In this document: positions 7,842 through 14,964 of the stretch, piece after piece
How the letters are laid out: the number at the start of each line of letters is the position of its first letter
Position numbering within the stretch: the first letter of the stretch is position 1
NCBI GenBank assembly: GCA_033765345.1
Contig: JANRIC010000062.1
Coordinates: 1-17,486, forward strand
Direction: 5' to 3'
Length of the DNA: 17,486 nt
Origin: JANRIC01 sp033765345
GTDB taxonomy: Bacteria > Bacteroidota > Bacteroidia > Cytophagales > Microscillaceae
Notes under the pieces: model-generated
What the model was told of the DNA's origin: nothing
Database searches by the model: none
Seen by the model: the letters and a program-made list of their open reading frames with translations, nothing else
Translations under genes and position numbers: made by a program

Positions 7842-8435
7842 ATGTCTTCACATCATATTGTCAGAGAAAGTCAAGAGCCTGCTTTGTGGATTATGCAGCC
7901 ACAGGCCTGTGATTATGCCTTTATTCAGGAACTCCTAGAATGGTCGCCCTGGGTGCTGGTCTCAGAAGCGGCTTTGACCGATGTACTGGGTTGGGGAGTG
8001 AAAATAGATGCCGTGCTTCTACAGGAATCAGGGAATGAATTATGGCTTGAAAAACTACAAGAACAGACCCCACTGGAGATCATTGTTTATCAGCAAGATA
8101 GTTTGCAGTCTGGTTTAGATCATTTACTTCAGAAGCAAGTCCATACAGTACACGTAGTGGCAGAGCCGATTTTTGCAGAGAATTTCCACTTTGATCATAC
8201 AGGCATCGAGTGGGTATTGTTTTATGAAGATTTCAAAATGATTTTTTATTTGGAGAGCGTCTGGAAAAAGTGGGTGCCTCAAGGACAGTTATTTTACCTA
8301 CCCGAAAAGAATTTACAGACATCCAATTTGCAAATACTAAAAGATAAACCAGGTTTTTATGAAGCCATTCAGGATGGTTTTGTGGAAATTTGCACCCCAG
8401 AAGTTGGTTTTTGGCTGAGTGAGAAACTAAATTAA
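7842..8435 (+). CDS. Conserved Bacteroidota protein, thiamine pyrophosphokinase-like
   Basis: A 197-residue soluble protein. The N-terminus (MSSHHIVRESQEPALWIM) resembles a family I recall from Bacteroidota that is annotated as thiamine pyrophosphokinase, the enzyme that makes thiamine diphosphate from thiamine and ATP. The alpha/beta pattern, with LLEWSPWVLVSEAAL and GVKIDAVLLQES, fits the N-terminal TPK fold. The usual catalytic DGGAN and GDxDS motifs are not visible, so it may be inactive as TPK or have another role. The start is fixed by the family-like N-terminus and sits directly behind the ATTACCC array. No thiamine genes or TPP riboswitch are seen nearby. I am confident it is coding and only moderately confident in the family. 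Confidence 0.6.
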   Translation: MSSHHIVRESQEPALWIMQPQACDYAFIQELLEWSPWVLVSEAALTDVLGWGVKIDAVLLQESGNELWLEKLQEQTPLEIIVYQQDSLQSGLDHLLQKQVHTVHVVAEPIFAENFHFDHTGIEWVLFYEDFKMIFYLESVWKKWVPQGQLFYLPEKNLQTSNLQILKDKPGFYEAIQDGFVEICTPEVGFWLSEKLN

Positions 8436-8508
8436 TGCCTTCATTTTCCTATGGCAAAGACATACTCATTGCGTAAAAATCCTTAAATTGCAGTATAAAC
8501 TTTGCGTT

Positions 8509-9177
8509 ATGAGTAGTTTTAAAAATTGGACAAGAGATAAGTTAAAAGAAAGATTTGGTATCAAAAGACAATCAAATCACCCTATTTTGTTAGAATGGCT
8601 AAATAAATCTAAGGATATTGTTTTGAATGAATTAGAACTATCAAATCTAAAAAGATTAAGAGAACAACTCTTATTATTTGTAGATTTTTGGAATGAAGAA
8701 GAACTCAAATTCAAATTCATAGGCAACATAGTCAGCCTGGCAAATTATGATACCGAAGATATTTCAGGCTTTGCGGATAGATACATCAGTGCCATAGTAG
8801 ATGGCGATGAATTAAGTGGAAATCCCGATTTTTTGGTAGCAACAGGCAAGCAAGAAGTAAAAACGCCTTTTTTCTGTTTGCACGAATACAAAAAAGAAAT
8901 CAACAACGACAGCCCCGACCCAGCAGGGCAGTGTTTGGCAACGATGTTGGCGGCGCAAACTTTGAATATCAACGAACCCAAAATGGCAGGAAAACCCATT
9001 TATGGTGCATATATTATTGAGCGAAATTGGTTTTTTTTGATTTTAGAGGGCAAGCATTACAGCATCAGCAATGCCTTTGTATCTACGCATGAAGATGATT
9101 TGATGCAGATTCTTCAAGTATTAAAATACTGTAAACAAATCATTGTAGATATTTGGGGGGAAGAATCAAACCATTAG
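8509..9177 (+). CDS. PD-(D/E)XK nuclease-like protein
   Basis: A 222-residue protein from ATG 8509 (MSSFKNWTRDKLKERFGI); a TTG at 8488 would add seven residues. The core shows Pro106-Asp107 (GNPDFLVATGK) and, after one strand, Glu126-Tyr-Lys128 (HEYKKE), the PD...ExK signature of restriction-like nucleases. The segment DPAGQCLATMLAAQ follows. The family is common in Bacteroidota, and its substrate is unknown to me. The sequence AAACTTTGCG just before the ATG resembles a -7 box with a very short leader. The stop codon lies 4 nt before the decayed CHAT-like reading frame, so the two were probably one operon. It may belong to a conflict or defence unit; that part is inference. Confidence 0.75.
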   Translation: MSSFKNWTRDKLKERFGIKRQSNHPILLEWLNKSKDIVLNELELSNLKRLREQLLLFVDFWNEEELKFKFIGNIVSLANYDTEDISGFADRYISAIVDGDELSGNPDFLVATGKQEVKTPFFCLHEYKKEINNDSPDPAGQCLATMLAAQTLNINEPKMAGKPIYGAYIIERNWFFLILEGKHYSISNAFVSTHEDDLMQILQVLKYCKQIIVDIWGEESNH

Positions 9178-9181
9178 AAAA

Positions 9182-9406
9182 ATGCACAAACCCGTCATTT
9201 TCCTTGCTTTTGCCAATGATAAGGATGCTTACCTCAGCAACCTAAAAAAAGAAGCGGATAGCATCTACAAAACCCTGCAAGTACTCCACGAGTGGGAAAA
9301 TTGAAATCTAACCACACTTTCCCCTGCACAGCAATTTACGATTTCAGTTTAAATTGCCGAAATTGAAGAGAAAATTCAGAAGATTGAGAGGAAATTGAAT
9401 GATTAA
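9182..9406 (+). pseudogene. Remnant of a CHAT-type effector gene with two in-frame stops
   Basis: One reading frame starts at ATG 9182 with MHKPVIFLAFANDKDAYL, which closely resembles the start of CHAT-domain proteins in Bacteroidota and cyanobacteria. It reads about 40 codons to TGA (9302-9304), continues in the same frame through a segment with LSPAQQF, meets TAA (9350-9352), then reads IAEIEEKIQKIERKLND and ends at TAA (9404-9406). The last piece looks like a C-terminal coil. Intact relatives are many hundreds of residues long, so the middle must have been lost and the stops gained later. The single frame across all three pieces is direct evidence. The CHAT identity rests on memory of the family. 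Confidence 0.55.
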
Positions 9407-9479
9407 AAAATGATAATTGACTAAGAACAAGATCATTGGGTGATTAAAATGCTTCACTTTTCACTTTCCCAAAAAATCC

Positions 9480-9487
9480 TATCTTTG
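9480..9487 (+). promoter_or_regulatory. Orphan -7 box (TATCTTTG) with short leader ORF
   Basis: TATCTTTG is an exact match to the Bacteroidota -7 consensus TAnnTTTG; the -33 region (CTTT around 9457) is weak. Downstream lie a nine-codon frame ending in TGA at 9543-9545, whose last bases overlap the ATG at 9544, and a frame of 48 codons that runs into the antisense of the Uma2 gene. Neither is a recognisable gene. It may be the leftover promoter of a deleted gene. The rest of 9407-9636 shows nothing else. Confidence 0.3.
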
Positions 9488-9636
9488 CTATTGTAATATC
9501 CTGAATTTGAGTAAAGTATGAATGAAAGTGCGTCATTAATTCAATGAATCAGAACTTTCTATATCAAACCTGGCGCAAACTTACAAAAAACAGCTACATT
9601 TCTCTTCGGCGAGCCAACAAAGCCACCCTCGAATTC

Positions 9637-10245
9637 TCACGATACTTTTTCTTCCTCCTCAAAGCTCACCTGCTCATACAGCTCGGCTAAGGGAATATGC
9701 ACATCAATCGATTGTAAATGCAGGGTATCCTGCAAGTTGCGATATACAACATACTGCCATTCATCGGCTGATTTGCGGTAAAATACTTCCGCCCAAACCG
9801 ATTCGGGATTTACCAAAACATACTCTTGAAAACTTGCCAAAGACATATATTGCTTGAATTTTTCGCCTCTATCAAGTGATTCGGTACTTTCGGACAATAC
9901 CTCAAAAATCAACACAGGATTCGTGACAATATCTTGCCTATCTTCATAAAACTGTATTTCGCCACATATCACAAAGGCATCCGGATAATAAAACCGATTC
10001 CGATGGGCTATCCATACTTTGTTTTCGCTGTTGAAAGGACGGCAAGACTTACCTCGCAATGCCAAACGTAATTCGCTTGTGATATTGAGGCAAACTGTGT
10101 TATGATTTACTTTTCCGCCCGCCATAGCGATTACTTCGCCGTTGTGGTATTCGTGTTTTGATTCGGTGCGTTCTTCCCAATAAAGATATTCTTGCACCGT
10201 TGCAAAGAATTGTTTTTCGGTATGAGGCGATATGTTTTGTTCCAT
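9637..10245 (-). CDS. Uma2-family PD-(D/E)XK endonuclease-like protein
   Basis: A 202-residue protein. The sequence fits the Uma2 family: Glu37 in HEYHNGEVIAMAGG, Asp89 in FYYPDAFV, and Glu115 in VLIFEVLSESTESLDRGEKFKQY, which together make the restriction-like active site. The family is abundant in cyanobacteria and multicellular or filamentous bacteria, often in many copies; the cellular role is not established. The C-terminus ends in an acidic stretch (FEEEEK). The ATG at 10245 is preceded by no clear Shine-Dalgarno and no good TAnnTTTG box. It lies 77 nt downstream of prmC on the same strand, so it may be read from the same transcript or alone. Confidence 0.85.
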   Translation of the reverse strand: MEQNISPHTEKQFFATVQEYLYWEERTESKHEYHNGEVIAMAGGKVNHNTVCLNITSELRLALRGKSCRPFNSENKVWIAHRNRFYYPDAFVICGEIQFYEDRQDIVTNPVLIFEVLSESTESLDRGEKFKQYMSLASFQEYVLVNPESVWAEVFYRKSADEWQYVVYRNLQDTLHLQSIDVHIPLAELYEQVSFEEEEKVS

Positions 10246-10322
10246 TTGCTTTGTTTGGATATTTGCACCAATTTACAAAAAAATGACTTAAAATTGAAGC
10301 TTATGAATGTTTTCGCGCTCCG

Positions 10323-11189
10323 TCAGGGTTTCTCGGCACTTGCAAAACGATCCTTCCCGTGCATATCTTGATGAATCGTCACTTGTGTAAATCCTACACA
10401 CTCAAGCAAATTTTTTATTTCTTTTCCAAAAACTTCATTGATTTCAAGGTATAAAAAACCTCCCACTTGTAGATGCACAATGGCATATTCGGCTATTTTT
10501 TCATAAAAAATCAAGGGGTTTTGATCTTCTACAAACAAGGCGATGGCAGGTTCATAATCCAGCACATTCGGCTGCATCAGCAGTTTTTCAGAGGTTCTTA
10601 CATAGGGTGGATTACTCACTATCAGTTGAAAATCAAGGTTTTGCAATACGGATTCTGTATGGAGGTTCAATATATCTTCTTCCAGGAAAGTAATTTCTGC
10701 CTGATGCAAAAGGGCGTTTTCCTGGGCGATCCGAAGGGCTTCGGAGGATATATCCAGGGCATAGGTTGGGGTGCCTAAGTCTAAGGCCAGGCTCACAGCA
10801 ATACAAGCACTGCCTGTGCCTATATCCAGAATACGGCTTATAGGCTTGGGTTTAGGATGATTTTTAAGGATAAGCTCAATCAATTCTTCGGTTTCGGGGC
10901 GTGGAATAAGTACCGCAGGGCTAACCCGAAAAGACCTACCATAAAACTCCACCTGCCCAGTGATGTACTGAATCGGTTCATAATCGGATAATCTCCCCAG
11001 CATAATTTCCAGTTTGTGTTGCTGGGCAACCGAAATCTCCAGGTTTTCTGCCTTGAGCACATGGGTTTTATTCAATCCAAAACAATCTTCCATGACCCAA
11101 AAAGCAAGGCTCTGCGCCTCAGATTCAGGATAAAGCTCATTTTTTTGAAGGGTATTTTTGATCTGCCGGAATAACTCCCTGCTATTCAT
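10323..11189 (-). CDS. prmC: Peptide chain release factor N5-glutamine methyltransferase
   Basis: A 288-residue cytoplasmic enzyme from ATG 11189; a GTG at 11201 is a weaker alternative. PrmC (HemK) methylates the glutamine of the GGQ loop in release factors using S-adenosylmethionine. The helical N-terminal domain is followed by PRPETEE (96-102), the SAM-binding DIGTGSACIA (122-131) and the catalytic NPPYV motif (193-197), all intact. The length is normal for the family. It starts 17 nt after the stop of the serine hydrolase gene, so the two are very probably co-transcribed. No release factor gene is next to it here. Confidence 0.95.
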   Translation of the reverse strand: MNSRELFRQIKNTLQKNELYPESEAQSLAFWVMEDCFGLNKTHVLKAENLEISVAQQHKLEIMLGRLSDYEPIQYITGQVEFYGRSFRVSPAVLIPRPETEELIELILKNHPKPKPISRILDIGTGSACIAVSLALDLGTPTYALDISSEALRIAQENALLHQAEITFLEEDILNLHTESVLQNLDFQLIVSNPPYVRTSEKLLMQPNVLDYEPAIALFVEDQNPLIFYEKIAEYAIVHLQVGGFLYLEINEVFGKEIKNLLECVGFTQVTIHQDMHGKDRFASAEKP

Positions 11190-11206
11190 TGAACGATGCA
11201 CAATTT

Positions 11207-12457
11207 CTATTTAATGTTTTGATAGTCAAATTGAAAACGGCTCAAATCTGGAGGATATTTACGGGGGCGTTGTTTCTCGTGCCATGCAATTACCTGCCCC
11301 AGATTAGCCATAAAAGGAAAGCCGATTTCTTTGTATTCATATTTACTGTCGTTGAGTACCTGATCCTGGTTGGTATAGATAACAGCGGAGATCAAAAACT
11401 CTGTTTTTGCCTCAAAATCAACTACGTAGGCGTTTTCTACTAAAAATCCATACGCCAAACCTACTTTATTAAAAACCCGAATATTGGATGGAATCGGTTC
11501 TTTGGATTCTCCAAATAAAATGAATTTGACATAGGCATCATAGTGATCTCCATCTTTATAATTGGGATACTGGCTCTCTTCGGGAAACATAGACATATAT
11601 TGATATAAAAAATTATAATCCTCCGGGCGCAAATCAAAACGTTTTCGGGGCGGAACAGCCTCCGGGAAAATAACCGCCTTGAGCATCTCGTGCATCTCTT
11701 CCAGGGAAAAGTAGTTCTTTTGGCTAAAATCAAAGGGTTTGCGAATAAGTTTACCGCTATTGTCTACATAAGCCGTTCCTTTGTAAGGATTTTTGACTTT
11801 GGGTGAATATGTTTTCGGATTAAAAACCTCTTCCTGACGATAAAGGACGCTATCACCCTGATAGAACTCCATCGGGTTGGTATAGCGGTTTTCTTCCGGT
11901 CCGTAATCACTCGTAGCCAGACGATGCGTAATCAATACATCTTTATAGCCTTTGCGCCAGAGGTTTTCGTTGATGTAAGCTTGACCCAAAAACTCATACA
12001 AACGATTAAAGGCATCATTATCACTGACCAATAATATCTTTTTTATGTAATGTGCTACCGAAGGAAGTCCGTTGGCGGCTGTTGTGTCTTCATCCACCTT
12101 TTTTTGGGGGCTTCGCACAGAATCAATGCGTATAGAGGTCTCAGGGGGCAATCCGAGCTGTTTCATCTTCTCAAGAGCCAGTAATACCGCAGGAAATTTG
12201 ACCGTACTGGCCGGGTAAAAATACCTTTGGGCATCTACTCGGTACGGAAAACTTACAAAAGAAGGTTGATTGTCTGCGTCCCGATTGATCTGGGTATAGA
12301 TGATTTGTACTTCGTAAGTCTCAGGGCTGGAAAGTACTTTTTGAAAAAGATCAGGTCGGGATTCCAGAAGATCATCCAGCAGATTTTTAGGAGAGTTTTG
12401 AGCGCAACAAGACAAAGAAGCGGCATAAAACAAGCAGAACAGACTTTTTCGCATCAT
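11207..12457 (-). CDS. Class A beta-lactamase-fold serine hydrolase, predicted lipoprotein
   Basis: A 416-residue protein from ATG 12457 (or ATG 12454); a TTG at 12523 gives an implausible longer N-terminus. The start reads as a lipoprotein signal (MRKSLFCLFYAASLSCCAQ), with the acylated Cys probably residue 17 or 18. Active-site motifs of the beta-lactamase/transpeptidase fold are present: Ser84-x-x-Lys87 (ASTVKFP), Ser145-Asp-Asn147 (LLVSDNDAFN) and a Lys331-Val-Gly333 variant of KTG. It is much longer than a class A beta-lactamase (about 290), so a peptidase or esterase role in the envelope is as likely as drug hydrolysis. A -7 match on the minus strand (CAAAAATA at 12476-12483) lies 19 nt upstream, without a well-spaced -33 box. 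It leads an operon with prmC. Confidence 0.85.
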   Translation of the reverse strand: MMRKSLFCLFYAASLSCCAQNSPKNLLDDLLESRPDLFQKVLSSPETYEVQIIYTQINRDADNQPSFVSFPYRVDAQRYFYPASTVKFPAVLLALEKMKQLGLPPETSIRIDSVRSPQKKVDEDTTAANGLPSVAHYIKKILLVSDNDAFNRLYEFLGQAYINENLWRKGYKDVLITHRLATSDYGPEENRYTNPMEFYQGDSVLYRQEEVFNPKTYSPKVKNPYKGTAYVDNSGKLIRKPFDFSQKNYFSLEEMHEMLKAVIFPEAVPPRKRFDLRPEDYNFLYQYMSMFPEESQYPNYKDGDHYDAYVKFILFGESKEPIPSNIRVFNKVGLAYGFLVENAYVVDFEAKTEFLISAVIYTNQDQVLNDSKYEYKEIGFPFMANLGQVIAWHEKQRPRKYPPDLSRFQFDYQNIK

Positions 12458-12597
12458 AACGACAGAGTTTTTTTTCAAAAATAAACATAAAAATAGGCTA
12501 ATCCCATAGTGAATACCCCTCAAAGACAGTTTTTTTGTGCAAAATAAAACTTATCTTACTTGGGTTGGTTATTTTAAAGAGATAGCGGACATCTTCC

Positions 12598-12618
12598 AAA
12601 AAGCATCAAGTGCTTTTT
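12598..12618. other. Terminator-like hairpin between divergent genes
   Basis: AAAAAGCA (12598-12605), a loop of TCAAG, then TGCTTTTT (12611-12618) form a perfect 8-bp stem, with A and T runs that would give a U tract in either direction. It sits upstream of both divergent genes, where an ordinary terminator is not expected. It may insulate the two promoters. Confidence 0.5.
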
Positions 12619-12701
12619 GAATTTTGTTTCAAAAAATTACAATTTAATATTTAGGTCTAAACAAAGTCGTTTATCCTATTTAATCAAATAAAATACGTTC
12701 G

Positions 12702-12733
12702 GTTGCATGTTTGTTCAGGCTTGTCTAGTTTTG
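12702..12733 (+). promoter_or_regulatory. Candidate promoter of the sigma factor-crt cluster
   Basis: GTTG (12702-12705), a 20-nt spacer and TAGTTTTG (12726-12733) match the Bacteroidota promoter; the -7 box is exact and the -33 box has one mismatch. Transcription would begin near 12740, about 35 nt before the sigma gene ATG. The -7 box overlaps the palindrome at 12729-12745. Confidence 0.55.
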
Positions 12734-12745
12734 TTTTAAACAAAA
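12729..12745. promoter_or_regulatory. Palindrome over the sigma gene transcription start (candidate operator)
   Basis: TTTTGTTT, one central T, and AAACAAAA form a perfect 17-nt inverted repeat covering the end of the -7 box and the predicted start site. The position fits an operator for a dimeric repressor. No regulator gene that would bind it is in the window. AT-rich palindromes can arise by chance, so the function is inference. Confidence 0.45.
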
Positions 12746-12774
12746 GAGTATGGATATTTTTATAAATCAGTCCT

Positions 12775-13281
12775 ATGACAAACTTAGAATTCAACTCAAT
12801 CGACCAGGTATCGCAAGCACTAAAACCATTTGCGCTTAGACTTACCAAGGATATGGAAGAGGCCAATGACCTCTTACAGGAGACTTTGCTGAAAGCCTTC
12901 AATAATCGGGATAAATACACCGAGGGCACAAATTTAAAAGCCTGGTTGTATACCATTATGAAGAATACGTTTATCACCAATTATCAAAGACTGGTAAGGC
13001 GTAATACTTTTATAGATACCACCGATAATTTGCACTATCTCAACTCGAACAACAACGCCATTGAAAACCTTGCTTATTCCGAATTTGCTATGGAAGACAT
13101 TCGCAGGGCACTCAATGATCTCGATGAGGTGTATCAATTGCCTTTTTTGATGCACTTCCGGGGCTTTAAGTACCACGAAATTGCCGAAAATCTGGACATC
13201 CCGATTGGCACGGTCAAAAACCGGATTCACATCGCCCGAAAAGAGCTTAAATCAAGGCTTCATCAGTACGCTGGCAATTAA
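12775..13281 (+). CDS. ECF-type RNA polymerase sigma factor linked to carotenoid genes
   Basis: A 168-residue sigma-70 family protein. Region 2 spans about residues 15-75 (ALRLTKDMEEANDLLQETLL, then NLKAWLYTIMKN). Region 4 spans about 105-163 and contains a helix-turn-helix (FKYHEIAENLDIPIGTVKNR). Regions 1 and 3 are absent, as in ECF sigma factors. It lies 104 nt upstream of crtI on the same strand. An ECF-like sigma gene beside crtI and crtB is a recurrent arrangement in Bacteroidota, so it probably directs transcription of the carotenoid genes in response to light or stress; that is inference from context. No anti-sigma gene is adjacent. The stop-codon region (TGGCAATTAA) is repeated 60 bp downstream, in the crtI leader. 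Confidence 0.9.
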   Translation: MTNLEFNSIDQVSQALKPFALRLTKDMEEANDLLQETLLKAFNNRDKYTEGTNLKAWLYTIMKNTFITNYQRLVRRNTFIDTTDNLHYLNSNNNAIENLAYSEFAMEDIRRALNDLDEVYQLPFLMHFRGFKYHEIAENLDIPIGTVKNRIHIARKELKSRLHQYAGN

Positions 13282-13354
13282 GTAAAAGAAAGCGAAGCAA
13301 ATCAAATCGGGAGCAGCAAATTTTGGGGTGTTGGCAATTAAAATCAAATTTATG

Positions 13355-13377
13355 AACACTCAGATAAAGTGTTTTTT
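13355..13377 (+). terminator. Possible attenuator or terminator hairpin before crtI
   Basis: AACACT (13355-13360), a 7-nt loop and AGTGTT (13368-13373) form a 6-bp stem that ends in a run of six T (13372-13377), 8 nt before the crtI ATG. The shape is that of a weak intrinsic terminator inside the sigma-crtI spacer. It could reduce read-through into crtI or hide the ribosome landing site. Confidence 0.4.
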
Positions 13378-13385
13378 AGCTCCCT

Positions 13386-14864
13386 ATGAATAAAAAAGTA
13401 TTGGTCATTGGAGCCGGTTTTGCCGGAATCTCTACAGCCACTGGGCTGGCACACAAAGGTTTTGATGTTACACTCCTGGAGAAACACAACGCTCCAGGAG
13501 GTCGTGCACGCAAATTTGAATCCGAAGGATTTACTTTTGATATGGGACCAAGTTGGTATTGGATGCCTGACGTATTTGAGGCTTATTTTGCTCAATTTGG
13601 CAAAAAAACTTCCGATTTTTACGAACTTATCCGCTTGGATCCCTCTTACAGTATTATTTTTGGAGAAAATGACCGCTTGGATATCCCAGCAAAAGCCGCC
13701 GAATTTGCGGACATGCTTGAATCCCTTGAGCCGGGAAGCAGCCAAAAACTAGAAAAATTTCTGACACAGGCTGCCTACAAATATCAGGTAGGCATGAATG
13801 ATCTGGTGTATAAGCCCAGTCGCTCATTGCTTGAGTTTGCAGATATTCGCTTGCTTACAGCCTTGTTTAGAATGGATGTGCTGACCTCATTCCACAAACA
13901 CATTCGCAAGTTTTTTAAGCACGAAAAAATCATCCGCTTGATGGAATTTCCGATTTTATTCCTCGGCGCGCTCCCTCAAAATACACCTGCCCTGTATAGC
14001 CTGATGAATTATGCTGATATTCGCCTGGGCACTTGGTATCCTAAAGGAGGTATGTATAAAATCGTAGAAGGTATGGTCAATCTGGCTGAATCATTGGGCG
14101 TGAAATTTCTCTACAACCAAGAAGTTAAAAAAATTGAAATTCAGGGTAATTTTGCCCGTGTGGTCCATACCCAAGACTCAAGCTTTGAGGCAGATATCGT
14201 GGTAGCTGGAGCAGATTATCATTTTGTAGAAAACACCCTGATCGATCCACACTGGCGAAGCTACAGCCATAACTACTGGGATAGCCGCGTGATGGCTCCT
14301 TCCAGCCTGATCTTTTACTTGGGAGTGGATCAAAAGCTGGATCATCTGCTTCATCATAATTTATTTTTTGACACGGATTTTGACCGACACGCCCGCGAAA
14401 TTTATCAAAGCCCTCAATGGCCTAGCGATCCGCTTTTTTATGCTTCTTTACCCTCTAAAACCGACCCAACCGTAGCCCCGGAAGGAAAAGAAAACCTTTT
14501 TATTCTGATTCCAGTAGCTCCCGGTCTGGAAAATCAGGATGAAGAAGCTCTTCGAGAAAAATATTTTGAAATGGTCATCCAAAGGCTAGAAAAAATCCAC
14601 GGAGCATCTTTCCGAGAAGCTATTATTTATAAAAGAAGTTATGCCCACCGTGATTTTATAGCAGATTATAACGCCTTCCGAGGCAATGCTTATGGATTAG
14701 CCAATACTTTGATGCAGACAGCCATTCTAAAACCTGCTCTGAAAAGTAAAAAGGTAAAAAACTTGTTTTACACCGGACAATTGACCGTCCCAGGACCCGG
14801 AGTACCCCCTTCACTCATCTCAGGGCAGGTAGTTGCCCGGGAAATTTGTAAAGAATTTTCTTAG
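13386..14864 (+). CDS. crtI: Phytoene desaturase (CrtI family)
   Basis: A 492-residue FAD-dependent enzyme that desaturates phytoene stepwise toward lycopene in carotenoid synthesis. The N-terminal dinucleotide-binding motif GAGFAG (residues 9-14) is followed by LLEKHNAPGGRARKF and MGPSWYWMPDVF. The C-terminus carries the bacterial CrtI signature LFYTGQLTVPGPGVPPSLIS. The length is typical. It acts at the membrane on the product of CrtB. crtB follows after 100 nt and the sigma gene precedes by 104 nt, all on one strand. No hydroxylase, cyclase or ketolase gene is in the window, so the final carotenoid cannot be deduced. A terminator-like hairpin lies just before the ATG. Confidence 0.95.
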   Translation: MNKKVLVIGAGFAGISTATGLAHKGFDVTLLEKHNAPGGRARKFESEGFTFDMGPSWYWMPDVFEAYFAQFGKKTSDFYELIRLDPSYSIIFGENDRLDIPAKAAEFADMLESLEPGSSQKLEKFLTQAAYKYQVGMNDLVYKPSRSLLEFADIRLLTALFRMDVLTSFHKHIRKFFKHEKIIRLMEFPILFLGALPQNTPALYSLMNYADIRLGTWYPKGGMYKIVEGMVNLAESLGVKFLYNQEVKKIEIQGNFARVVHTQDSSFEADIVVAGADYHFVENTLIDPHWRSYSHNYWDSRVMAPSSLIFYLGVDQKLDHLLHHNLFFDTDFDRHAREIYQSPQWPSDPLFYASLPSKTDPTVAPEGKENLFILIPVAPGLENQDEEALREKYFEMVIQRLEKIHGASFREAIIYKRSYAHRDFIADYNAFRGNAYGLANTLMQTAILKPALKSKKVKNLFYTGQLTVPGPGVPPSLISGQVVAREICKEFS

Positions 14865-14880
14865 CCTAAATTTTATTCCT

Positions 14881-14945
14881 ATATTGAAATCCAAAGCAAA
14901 GCAATCTTACGTAAATAAAAGGTTCAATATTTCTGATCAATATTG
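14881..14945 (+). promoter_or_regulatory. Two mutually exclusive hairpins in the crtI-crtB spacer
   Basis: ATATTGAA (14881-14888) can pair with TTCAATAT (14923-14930). CAATATT (14925-14931) can instead pair with AATATTG (14939-14945) over a 7-nt loop. Both pairings are perfect and share 14925-14930, so only one can form at a time. There is no T run after the second hairpin, so it is not an intrinsic terminator. A role in mRNA processing or crtB translation is possible. Confidence 0.4.
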
Positions 14946-14964
14946 CCTTTAGAGCCTATAAAAT

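Noticed and set aside
9544..9690. 48-codon frame as a real gene
   Set aside because: It overlaps the Uma2 gene antisense and has no recognisable similarity; kept only as a possible remnant.
12458..12523. TTG start for the serine hydrolase
   Set aside because: The extra 22 residues place a second hydrophobic stretch before a complete lipoprotein signal; ATG 12457 is better.
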